From assembly GCA_003513015.1 (NCBI GenBank), contig DOTA01000040.1, positions 1 through 5,847 of the forward strand: 5,847 nucleotides of DNA, written 5' to 3'. The notes beneath the pieces are model-generated. The model did not search any database. It worked only from the letters and a program-made list of their open reading frames with translations, and was not told the DNA's origin. Below are positions 1 to 5,847 of this stretch, one piece after another (position 1 is the first letter of the stretch; each line of letters begins with the position of its first letter). This DNA is from Chloroflexota bacterium (GTDB lineage: Bacteria; Chloroflexota; Anaerolineae; Anaerolineales; UBA11858). A program made the translations under genes and the position numbers.

Positions 1-725
1 GTTTGGCTGGTGCCGCGCACGGCGGCTGCCAGAGCAGCCCGACTGATCTCCAGGTTGCCGCCGTTCAAGCTGCTGACCTCATCGAGGCGGGTCAGCAGCA
101 GCCAGGTGGCATCGTAAGCATATTTGCCAAACCCGCCGGGTTGATAACCATAAATTTGCTCAAAATTCCTCTGCCAGGCCAGCACCGCAGGTAAGTAACT
201 GATCTTGGCATTCCAGCCTTCAAAATCCGGGTCGGTGATCACCACGCGGTTAAACACGGTTGGCCCATTGAGATACACATCTGAGGCGGTGCTGGCCGGA
301 GAAATCATCACCACCCCGACGGTTTCCAGCACAGCGGCCGCCGCGCCAGAACTGGACGAGCACAGCGAACCGATTACACCGATATTCTGGGCATTGGCAA
401 TTACATCGTTGGCTGCGGTCGTGCCAGAGCCGCCATCACAAGCGCCGTCATAATCATTTTGCTGCACGTTGAAACCTTTGATGCTTCCAAAATCATCAAT
501 GGCCAGGGCGACAGCATCCAGAATGGTTTGATTTTCCTGGCCCCAATCCCACCAGGTGATGGTGGCGATTTCGATGGGGTTGCCCGGCGCCACCGTCACC
601 AGATCAGCCTGAGGGGCGGCAATTGCCCTGCCTGGGAGATTAAAAAGCAGCAGTATCAGCCCCAAAAGGAATAAATTTGCGAGAATAAAAATTTGCTTGC
701 GAAGTGTTGTTACTTTGAAAAACAT
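1..725 (-). CDS. Secreted LivK-type substrate-binding protein, short form, C-terminus cut by window edge
   Basis: The reading frame is open from the ATG at 725 to the left edge, giving 241 complete residues. Residues 1-36 form a Sec signal peptide: basic n-region (K4, R9, K10), hydrophobic core about 12-30, and a likely cleavage after A-I-A (34-36). No lipobox cysteine is present, so it should be a soluble exported protein rather than a lipoprotein. The mature start (VTVAPGNPIEIA, 43-54) and residues 55-164 fit the N-terminal lobe of type I periplasmic binding proteins. They include the 'GVIGSLCSSSSGAAA' stretch (116-130), 'MISPAST' (140-146) and 'VFNRVV' (157-162). C96 and C122 could form a disulfide. 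Residues 183-211 (WQRNFEQIYG, then KYAYDATWLLL) match the late part of the second lobe. About 100-150 residues normally found between these blocks are missing. The family binds amino acids or similar small ligands for an ABC importer; no permease or ATPase gene is visible. Ligand unknown. Start supported by a strong ribosome binding site. Confidence 0.85.
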   Translation of the reverse strand, partial: MFFKVTTLRKQIFILANLFLLGLILLLFNLPGRAIAAPQADLVTVAPGNPIEIATITWWDWGQENQTILDAVALAIDDFGSIKGFNVQQNDYDGACDGGSGTTAANDVIANAQNIGVIGSLCSSSSGAAAAVLETVGVVMISPASTASDVYLNGPTVFNRVVITDPDFEGWNAKISYLPAVLAWQRNFEQIYGYQPGGFGKYAYDATWLLLTRLDEVSSLNGGNLEISRAALAAAVRGTSQ

Positions 726-731
726 GTCATG

Positions 732-738
732 CTCCTTT
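732..738 (-). promoter_or_regulatory. Shine-Dalgarno site of the binding-protein gene
   Basis: The minus strand reads AAAGGAG here, six bases before the ATG at 725-723. This fixes the start of the binding-protein gene over the ATG at 730-728, which is in another frame. It is the strongest ribosome binding site seen in the window. Confidence 0.8.
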
Positions 739-752
739 GCGCGTTTCGTTTG

Positions 753-773
753 TTTTGAATCAAAATTTCAAAA
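753..773. repeat. AT-rich inverted repeat between the small gene and the binding-protein gene
   Basis: TTTTGAATCAAAA (753-765) is a perfect 6+1+6 palindrome. The arm TTTTGAA (753-759) also pairs with TTCAAAA (767-773) around a seven-base loop. It lies in the 64 bp gap upstream of the binding-protein gene and could be an operator. No run of T follows on the minus strand, so it does not look like a terminator. AT-rich palindromes of this size arise easily by chance, so confidence is low. I see no convincing promoter in this gap. Confidence 0.25.
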
Positions 774-789
774 GAGGGATATTGGGAAT

Positions 790-1005
790 TTACATCTCTT
801 TCTGCACCTCCTCTCCGTTTGCGACAATCCGCGTGGTTTCATCTGCCAAAAAATGGATAAGGTCATCAAAGTTAGCAAACCCCACCAAATTGCCGGTATG
901 CGGATTCTCCAGCGAGTAACGACAGACCGTTTTTCCATTGCTATCGGCCTGCCATAATCGCAGTAAGTAAGAGATATATCGCCGCGGATATTGCTGCATA
1001 TCCAT
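790..1005 (-). CDS. Small uncharacterised protein with a YLLRLW motif, 71 residues
   Basis: This encodes a 71-residue protein without signal peptide or membrane segment, so probably cytoplasmic. After a short basic N-terminus it reads ISYLLRLWQ (11-19), then a CRYSLENPHTGN stretch (28-39), a GFANFDDLIHFLADE stretch (42-56) and a charged tail. The composition is that of a real folded small protein. I recall, without being able to check, that small proteins of the form 'YLLRLW ... SLEDPHTGE ... GFASLEELFAFL' are common in Chloroflexota and have no assigned function. The start is uncertain: the same frame extends upstream to a TTG at 1047 (85 residues), and a second ATG lies at 999. I prefer the ATG at 1005 because a possible minus-strand promoter would begin transcripts near 1049, leaving almost no leader for the TTG. 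Ribosome binding is weak (GGTGG, 11 bases upstream). It is co-directional with the binding-protein gene 64 bp downstream and may share its transcript. It is divergent from the regulator gene. Function unknown. Confidence 0.7.
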   Translation of the reverse strand: MDMQQYPRRYISYLLRLWQADSNGKTVCRYSLENPHTGNLVGFANFDDLIHFLADETTRIVANGEEVQKEM

Positions 1006-1033
1006 ACGATAACCAGCCACCGTGAGGAAATCG

Positions 1034-1060
1034 TTAGGAAGCAGCAAAACTTGCTATAAT
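1034..1060 (+). promoter_or_regulatory. Extended -10 promoter for the large regulator gene
   Basis: TGCTATAAT at 1052-1060 is a perfect extended -10 element (TGnTATAAT). The -35 region is poor: TTAGGA at 1034-1039 is a 3/6 match with a 15 bp spacer, which is tolerable when an extended -10 is present. Transcription would begin near 1067, leaving a leader of about 43 bases before the ATG at 1110. Position and orientation fit the regulator gene well. Confidence 0.55.
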
Positions 1061-1084
1061 CTGATAAACTGGCTGGCACTCCAA
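1056..1084 (-). promoter_or_regulatory. Possible divergent promoter for the small gene and binding-protein gene
   Basis: On the minus strand, TTGGAG (1084-1079, 3/6 to the -35 consensus) is followed after 17 bases by GATTAT (1061-1056, 4/6 to the -10 consensus). The start point would be near 1049. The match is weak. Its -10 box overlaps that of the rightward promoter, so the two would compete for RNA polymerase if both are real. Confidence 0.25.
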
Positions 1085-1109
1085 ATTTCAGACCGAAAAT
1101 CCATCCACC

Positions 1110-4100
1110 ATGGGCCAAATTGAAATCCATACCCTAGGGGGGTTTCAAGTTTCTCGCAACGGAGAAATCTTGAAGGGCTTCGATTCGGACAAAATCCGCA
1201 TCTTGTTGGCTTTTTTCGCGGTTGAAGCACCCCAGCCCTACCGTCGTGAAACCCTGGCTGCCCTGCTCTGGCCCGATGCCAATGGAACGGAATCCCGCGC
1301 GAACCTGCGCTGGGCGCTCTCGAATTTACGCAAAATCATCGGGGATCGGGGAGCGCTCTGCCCCTTTTTGCTCACCACGCGCCAAACGATTCAGCGCAAC
1401 CCCGCGGCCAATTTTTACAGCGATGTGGCCGAATTCTTAGCCCAGAGTCAACATTCACTTCCCAATCCTGCCCAACTAGAACAGGCCACCCAGTTGTATC
1501 GCGGCGAATTTTTGGCCGGGTTGAATCCCAAAGACAGCCTGCCCCTGGATGAGTGGCTTTTGCTCAAACGCGAAAGCCTGGCCCGCACCCTGGTAGAAAC
1601 CCTAAAAACGCTCAGCCAACACTACCAACAAAATGGGGAATATCACAAAGCCCTGCCCCACGCCCGACGCTTTGTTGAACTCGAACCCTGGCAGGAACAA
1701 GGTCACCGCCAACTGATGCGCCTGCTTGAAGCCACCGGCCAACGCCACGCCGCCCTGGCGCAATACCAACAATGCCGCAACATTCTGGCCCAAACCCTGG
1801 GCATTGAACCCGAAACAGCTACTACCGAACTCTACCGCCGCATCCAAAACGGAAGCCCCGCCCCCGCCAGCCACCAGCCGCCCCCTTTGCCAAACCCGCT
1901 CACGCCACTGATTGGCCGGGAACGCGAATTCGAGCAAATCTGCGGCTATTTGACCCAATCCAATTGCCGGCTGCTAACCCTCACCGGGCCGGGCGGCATC
2001 GGCAAAACCCGTCTGGCGCTCGAAATCGCCCATCACTTGCAGGCAGAATTTCGGCAGGGGGTTGTGTTTGTGCCCCTCTCTGCGGTGCAATCCCCCGCGG
2101 GCCTGCTCCCCGCCCTGGCTGACGCCCTCAACTTCACATCTCGCGGACAGGGGAACCCACGTTCCCAACTCCTCGAATTTCTGCGGGATCAGGAAATTCT
2201 GCTGGTTTTGGATAACTTCGAGCACCTGTTGGCTGGGATGGATTTAATCGCCGAAATTTTGGGGATGGCACCCAGCCGCTTGAAAATGTTGGTCACTTCC
2301 AGGGTGAGTTTGAACCTGCCAGGGGAGCAACGCTTCCCACTTTTGGGCCTGGCCCTGCCCACCCAGGCCGCATCCAGCCTCCAAAGCAGTGCTGTAAAAC
2401 TCTTCATCGAGATCGCACAGCGCATCCAGCCATCTTATGATCCCGCGCCAGCAGATTTAGACGCCATCATTGAAATCTGCCGCACCGTGGAGGGGCTGCC
2501 CCTGGGCATTTTACTGGCTGCGGCCTGGAGCGATGTGCTCGCCCCCGCAGAGATTGCCGCCGAAATCCGGGGCAGCCTCGACCTGCTTGCCACGGCGTGG
2601 CCAGGCGTGGCCGAACAACATCGCAGCCTGCGGGCGGTGCTGCAAACCTCGTGGAACTTTTTAGATGCAGGTGCTCAAAAAGCCCTGTCAGCTTTATCGA
2701 TCTTTCGGGATGATTTCACCCGTCAGGCCGCCCAGGCTGTGAGTGAGACATCCCTGAGTACCCTGCAAACCCTGGCGAGACAATCCCTTCTCAATTGGTC
2801 GCCAACCGGATATTTTCATCTGCATGAATTCCTGCGCCAGTTCGGGGCTGAAAAACTGGCGCGAAACCCGGATGATTATCAACGGGTCTCTGTTCGACAC
2901 GCCGATTTTTACTTGCAGGCGCTCGCCGAATGGCTGCAAGCGTTCAAAGGCCCCCAGCAACGCTCCGCTCTGGAGGTCTTGCGTTCCGCACACAACAATG
3001 CCTTAGCCGCCTGGGAATGGGCCGCGCAGCAAGGTGCCGCAAGCCAACTCCTGTCCCTGGTGGATGGGATCTGTCACTATTTGCACCTGCGCGTGCGCTA
3101 CGCGGAAGGCGCACGGCTGTGTCAAACCACGCTCAACACGCTAGAAAAATCCGCTGGGCGAGAAGACGGGGAGCGCCTGAAAATCCATTTACTGGCCTGG
3201 CAGGGGCGCTTCGACTGGCTGTTGGGGGCGCGAGAAACAGCCTGTCAAGCATTAGAACAGGCGCAAACCCATCTGGATCAACTCTCACAAACCGGGGAAG
3301 AGGTGGCTTTAGAACAAGGCTTGATCTGGCAAGTGCGCGGGCATCAAATCGAGGGCCGCGAGCGTCCTCAAGCCCAAGAATATTACTCGCAAAGCCTGGC
3401 CTGCTTTCGTGAGGCCAAAGCACCTTGGGAAGCGGCGCAAATGCTTGGCGATCTGGGTAGTGTGGCCTGGAATTTGGGCAATTACGCCGCCGCGGCCGAT
3501 TATCACCGGCAAGCCCTGGAAGCCCGTCGCGCTTTAGGCGATCTACGCGGCATCGCCGCGGCTAGCATGTCATTGGGAACCACGCTGCTCTACCAGGGAG
3601 AATTCGCACAGGCCCAACCGCTGATCGAAGAGGGCTGCCACATGCGCCAGGCAGCCGGCGATCGTTTAGGAATCGCCGACAGCCTGCGAAATTTGGGATT
3701 CGCCCATATGATGTTGGGCGAATTTGATGAAGCTGTCAATCTATTGCTGGAGGGGGTAGAAATTTATCAATCGCTCGGGCTGCGTTACGGGCTGGAAATG
3801 GGCATGTTGGCCGCGGCCCTGGCTCACCAGGGAGATTTTGAGCAAGCCCAAGCGTGGTGCCAGCGCGGCCTTGCTGCCGCCCACACCACCGGATACCGCC
3901 GGGCATTGGGGTACTGCCTGCTCAAAAATGGGGAATTGGCTCTAAGTTTAGGGAATTACACCCAGGCACGCCATTCCCTGGACGAGAGTGCGGAGGTGTA
4001 TGCCCAAATCAGCCAGCGAGACGAACACTGTCGGGTGTTGATTGCTCAGGCCATCCAGCATCTCAAAACGGGAGAAACAACCCAATCTGAGCAAATCTTG

Positions 4101-4358
4101 AAACAGGCACGGCCCATCATTCAAGCGCGGCGCGCTTTCATCCCGCTGCTATATTACATTCCGGCACAAGCACTCTTGTTTGAGCAACACGGCGAAACAG
4201 AGGCGGAGCGCCAATGGCTGGAGGCGCTGGCAGCCTATCCATTTGTGGCAAAATCTCAATGGTTTGGGTCACTCTTGGAGCCGTTACAGCCGGGATGGGT
4301 TGCTTCCCCCGAAGATGCTAAATCCAATGCTGGTCTGTGGCGATTGGTGGATGCGTAA
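1110..4358 (+). CDS. AfsR/SARP-like transcriptional regulator: OmpR-type wHTH, BTAD, NB-ARC-like NTPase, TPR repeats (1082 residues)
   Basis: Complete 1082-residue cytoplasmic regulator. Residues 3-100 form the OmpR/SARP-type winged helix: IEIHTLGGFQV (4-14), then LLWPDA and NLRWALSNLRK (52-75). Residues about 103-250 are the bacterial transcriptional activation (BTAD) domain. A proline-rich linker leads to a STAND/NB-ARC-type NTPase with 'PLIGRERE', Walker A GPGGIGKT (293-300), Walker B LLVLDNFEHL (aspartate D368), a VTSR motif ending at R398 and GLPL (462-465). A winged-helix-like region follows, about 505-600 (SW at 514-515). The C-terminal part is helical, with TPRs at near 40-residue spacing; glycines of the repeated G-[NED]-[FY] turn are at 790, 830, 870, 908 and 948. 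No C-terminal LuxR-type helix-turn-helix is present. In this family the NTPase and TPRs are thought to gate DNA binding and activation on ligand or partner binding; the signal here is unknown. The start fits the family N-terminus although no clear Shine-Dalgarno precedes it. The gene ends in a double stop, TAATAA. Confidence 0.95.
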   Translation: MGQIEIHTLGGFQVSRNGEILKGFDSDKIRILLAFFAVEAPQPYRRETLAALLWPDANGTESRANLRWALSNLRKIIGDRGALCPFLLTTRQTIQRNPAANFYSDVAEFLAQSQHSLPNPAQLEQATQLYRGEFLAGLNPKDSLPLDEWLLLKRESLARTLVETLKTLSQHYQQNGEYHKALPHARRFVELEPWQEQGHRQLMRLLEATGQRHAALAQYQQCRNILAQTLGIEPETATTELYRRIQNGSPAPASHQPPPLPNPLTPLIGREREFEQICGYLTQSNCRLLTLTGPGGIGKTRLALEIAHHLQAEFRQGVVFVPLSAVQSPAGLLPALADALNFTSRGQGNPRSQLLEFLRDQEILLVLDNFEHLLAGMDLIAEILGMAPSRLKMLVTSRVSLNLPGEQRFPLLGLALPTQAASSLQSSAVKLFIEIAQRIQPSYDPAPADLDAIIEICRTVEGLPLGILLAAAWSDVLAPAEIAAEIRGSLDLLATAWPGVAEQHRSLRAVLQTSWNFLDAGAQKALSALSIFRDDFTRQAAQAVSETSLSTLQTLARQSLLNWSPTGYFHLHEFLRQFGAEKLARNPDDYQRVSVRHADFYLQALAEWLQAFKGPQQRSALEVLRSAHNNALAAWEWAAQQGAASQLLSLVDGICHYLHLRVRYAEGARLCQTTLNTLEKSAGREDGERLKIHLLAWQGRFDWLLGARETACQALEQAQTHLDQLSQTGEEVALEQGLIWQVRGHQIEGRERPQAQEYYSQSLACFREAKAPWEAAQMLGDLGSVAWNLGNYAAAADYHRQALEARRALGDLRGIAAASMSLGTTLLYQGEFAQAQPLIEEGCHMRQAAGDRLGIADSLRNLGFAHMMLGEFDEAVNLLLEGVEIYQSLGLRYGLEMGMLAAALAHQGDFEQAQAWCQRGLAAAHTTGYRRALGYCLLKNGELALSLGNYTQARHSLDESAEVYAQISQRDEHCRVLIAQAIQHLKTGETTQSEQILKQARPIIQARRAFIPLLYYIPAQALLFEQHGETEAERQWLEALAAYPFVAKSQWFGSLLEPLQPGWVASPEDAKSNAGLWRLVDA

Positions 4359-4373
4359 TAAGTCTCTGCCTTC

Positions 4374-4397
4374 CGCCAGCTAAGCCGGTGTTTTTTT
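4374..4397 (+). terminator. Candidate intrinsic terminator of the regulator gene
   Basis: CGCCAGC (4374-4380) pairs with GCCGGTG (4384-4390) around a TAA loop, with one G-U pair and one A-C mismatch. Seven T follow at once (4391-4397), then G and TTT. It starts 15 bases after the stop codon on the coding strand. The imperfect stem lowers confidence, but position and T run are right. A separate short hairpin, GGCC-TTC-GGCC (4404-4414), lies just downstream. Confidence 0.5.
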
Positions 4398-4436
4398 GTT
4401 TCAGGCCTTCGGCCCTCAACTCCCTAAAGGGTAATC

Positions 4437-4469
4437 AAAAAGGGCCACCAGGAAAACCTGGTGGCCCTT
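4437..4469 (-). terminator. Strong intrinsic terminator of the subtilase gene
   Basis: A perfect 13 bp stem (arms 4440-4452 and 4457-4469) closes a four-base loop. Read on the minus strand, its GC-rich stem runs into TTTTT (4441-4437) and then GATT, the layout of a rho-independent terminator. It begins about 50 bases after the subtilase stop codon. On the plus strand the hairpin is followed by CATCAG rather than T, so it should act mainly on minus-strand transcripts, though such a stable stem may also slow convergent ones. Confidence 0.85.
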
Positions 4470-4518
4470 CATCAGAAGATTGGCGTTATTTCATTGTTAA
4501 ACTTCTGGAAGAGAGCAT

Positions 4519-5847
4519 TTAGCGCATTATGATTGGCAGGTAGATCTCATAGGTTCCAGGCACGATCAAGTGAACGGGGATGAGAACCTGACCGGTCAGG
4601 GGATCATTATGCAAGACACGCAAGGTAGCATAATAGTCGCCGGGCAGCAACCCAGTGGTATCGATCGTTATCTCAACCGTCATGGTGCCTGTGAAGACAT
4701 TCGTCACCGCAGGCGGCATGGGGACAATCACACCATCGTACACATCCAATTCGAGCCAGGGAACATCACTGCTACTTTGTGCTGCCATTACACTGGCGAA
4801 GGCATCGATCCGGCCATACCCAAACACATAGTTCGGGAAGTCTGGTCCAGCACCACACCAGGTACCGTTCTTGAGGGTCACATCAGTAACAGCATTGTTG
4901 GTCAAGATATCCCAGATTTCATCGAAACTGATCGTAGGATCCACCGAGCGTAAGAGTGCCACCAAGCCGGAGACATGCGGGGCAGCCATCGAGGTGCCGC
5001 TATAAACGCCATAGCTACTATCACCTGTATTGATGGATGAAGGCACCGCCTCACCCGGAGCAGCCACATCCGGCTTCTGAACCGGGAAGACTCCCGTGCC
5101 AGAGCCAGGGCCGCGGCTGGTGTAGGTGTAGTTGTTATCAGCATTATCGGTGCCACCGACGCCCAAAACGTTGTCATAACTACCGGGAGAACCCAGGGTA
5201 TCACAACCGGGGCCAGCATTACCCGCCGAAAAGACGGGGATAATATTCGAGGCATGCCAGGCTTCGACAAAGCTGTAGTACCAATCATCTTCGCCGCCGC
5301 CACCCCAGGAGTTGTTGATTACATCCGGGGCTTTGGTAGGATCAGGGTTATTACCCGACAGATCCAACGGTGCGACCATCCACTCGGCGCAACCGGTGAG
5401 GGCTTCATCCGAACAGTTATTGGGCACGATATCGCAGCCCATGCAGGCGATCCATTCAGCATCCGGAGCCATACCGATATCCAGATCGAAGGGGCCTAAG
5501 CCATCGCCACCCACCATGGTACCCATGGTATGGCTGCCGTGACCGGCCCAGTCACAAGGTGCGATATCAGAATCCGGGCAGGCAATGGGGCCTTCACCAT
5601 AGATGCTGCCCCAGTTGTAGTTGTGATCGAAGACGCCGCCACCCAGGTTACCACGGTAGGAATCCACCAGGGCTTCGTGAGAGTAGCGCACGCCGGTATC
5701 GATATTCGCCACAACTGCGCCTTGACCGGTTACACCCAACTGTTCCCAAACCTGGGGTGCATTGACGATGTCAATATTCCAGGTAGGATCGGCGTTGGTG
5801 CTGGAAGCGCTGGGGGCAACAACTGCATATTGGTCAGGATCAGGTTC
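4519..5847 (-). CDS. Secreted subtilisin-family (S8) serine protease, bacillopeptidase F-like, N-terminus cut by window edge
   Basis: The frame enters from the right edge and gives 442 residues to a TAA at 4521-4519. Numbering from the edge, the catalytic triad is complete: D50 in ANIDTG, H103 in GHGSHT, S286 in GTSMAAPHVSG. The oxyanion asparagine is N210 in FSAGNAG, and the substrate-pocket segment VINNSWGGG is at 176-184. The region after D50 (YRGNLGGGVFDHNYNW) and the EWIACMGCD block resemble bacillopeptidase F-like subtilases. The first 36 residues look like the propeptide/mature junction and the start of the catalytic domain; signal peptide and most of the prodomain lie outside. After the catalytic domain (to about residue 358) comes a short beta-rich segment (about 362-430) with TGLLPGDYYATL, as in Ig-like repeats of secreted proteins. 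The protein ends in IYLPIIMR. The eight cysteines suggest disulfides and an extracellular place. It is very acidic: I count 53 Asp/Glu against 10 Lys/Arg. It should degrade extracellular protein; the substrate is unknown. Confidence 0.95.
   Translation of the reverse strand, partial: EPDPDQYAVVAPSASSTNADPTWNIDIVNAPQVWEQLGVTGQGAVVANIDTGVRYSHEALVDSYRGNLGGGVFDHNYNWGSIYGEGPIACPDSDIAPCDWAGHGSHTMGTMVGGDGLGPFDLDIGMAPDAEWIACMGCDIVPNNCSDEALTGCAEWMVAPLDLSGNNPDPTKAPDVINNSWGGGGEDDWYYSFVEAWHASNIIPVFSAGNAGPGCDTLGSPGSYDNVLGVGGTDNADNNYTYTSRGPGSGTGVFPVQKPDVAAPGEAVPSSINTGDSSYGVYSGTSMAAPHVSGLVALLRSVDPTISFDEIWDILTNNAVTDVTLKNGTWCGAGPDFPNYVFGYGRIDAFASVMAAQSSSDVPWLELDVYDGVIVPMPPAVTNVFTGTMTVEITIDTTGLLPGDYYATLRVLHNDPLTGQVLIPVHLIVPGTYEIYLPIIMR

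Noticed and set aside
1..725. Binding-protein gene as a frameshifted pseudogene
   Set aside because: The frame is open over all 241 visible codons with sound signal peptide and ribosome binding site, so any loss is in-frame; it is reported as a short form instead.
697..957. An 86-codon plus-strand frame across the start of the binding-protein gene
   Set aside because: It is antisense to the signal peptide, the ribosome binding site and the small gene, all of which are better supported.
1102..1112. CCACCATGG at the regulator start resembling a eukaryotic translation start context
   Set aside because: All genes here are bacterial in type and arrangement; the match is chance.
768..1130. A 120-codon minus-strand frame overlapping the small gene
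   Set aside because: It overlaps the small YLLRLW gene in another frame and runs into the regulator start; its product has no coherent pattern, while the overlapping frame does.
1602..1958. A 118-codon minus-strand open frame opposite the regulator
   Set aside because: It is antisense to the BTAD domain and linker, shows no recognisable motif, and is best explained by the codon bias of the GC-rich coding strand.
2930..3412. A 160-codon open frame on the plus strand inside the regulator gene
   Set aside because: It lies wholly within the regulator in another frame, its product has arginine- and proline-rich low-complexity character, and the regulator frame encodes clear domains and helical repeats throughout.
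4404..4414. GGCC-TTC-GGCC hairpin as a terminator
   Set aside because: The stem is only four base pairs and no T run follows on either strand; it probably only adds structure beyond the regulator's T-tailed hairpin.
4902..5303. A 133-codon minus-strand frame inside the protease gene
   Set aside because: It is a shifted frame of the protease, whose own frame carries the catalytic serine and oxyanion asparagine here.

Overview
The window holds four protein-coding genes, two of them cut by the window edges. It most likely comes from a Chloroflexota bacterium, probably of the Anaerolineae type. This is inferred from protein style, not from a marker gene. The clues are a very long AfsR/SARP-like regulator (OmpR-type DNA-binding domain, BTAD, NB-ARC-like NTPase, TPRs), a bacillopeptidase F-like subtilase ending in a short 'YLPIIMR' tail, a LivK-type binding protein whose mature N-terminus reads 'VTVAPGNPIEIA', and a small 'YLLRLW' protein. 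No rRNA, tRNA, CRISPR array, transposase or insertion sequence was seen.

Layout. (1) Positions 1-725, minus strand: the first 241 residues of a secreted periplasmic-binding-protein-like protein of the branched-chain amino acid (LivK) type. It keeps the N-terminal lobe and a late C-terminal segment but appears to lack most of the second lobe. (2) Positions 790-1005, minus strand, 64 bp upstream of it: a 71-residue cytoplasmic protein of unknown function. (3) Positions 1006-1109: a divergent intergenic region with a good extended -10 promoter facing right and a weaker possible promoter facing left, their -10 boxes overlapping. (4) Positions 1110-4358, plus strand: the 1082-residue regulator. 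(5) Positions 4359-4518: a convergent intergenic region with one candidate intrinsic terminator for each flanking gene. (6) Positions 4519-5847, minus strand: the C-terminal 442 residues of a secreted subtilisin-family protease with an intact catalytic triad; its signal peptide and most of any propeptide lie beyond the right edge.

How the genes may work together. The regulator and the small gene/binding-protein pair are divergent and share a promoter region, so the regulator may control that pair and itself. This is inference from layout. The protease is convergent with the regulator, has its own terminator, and looks like an independent unit. The most unusual items are the short binding protein, the uncharacterised small protein beside the regulator, and the protease's C-terminal tail, which could be a surface or export signal.
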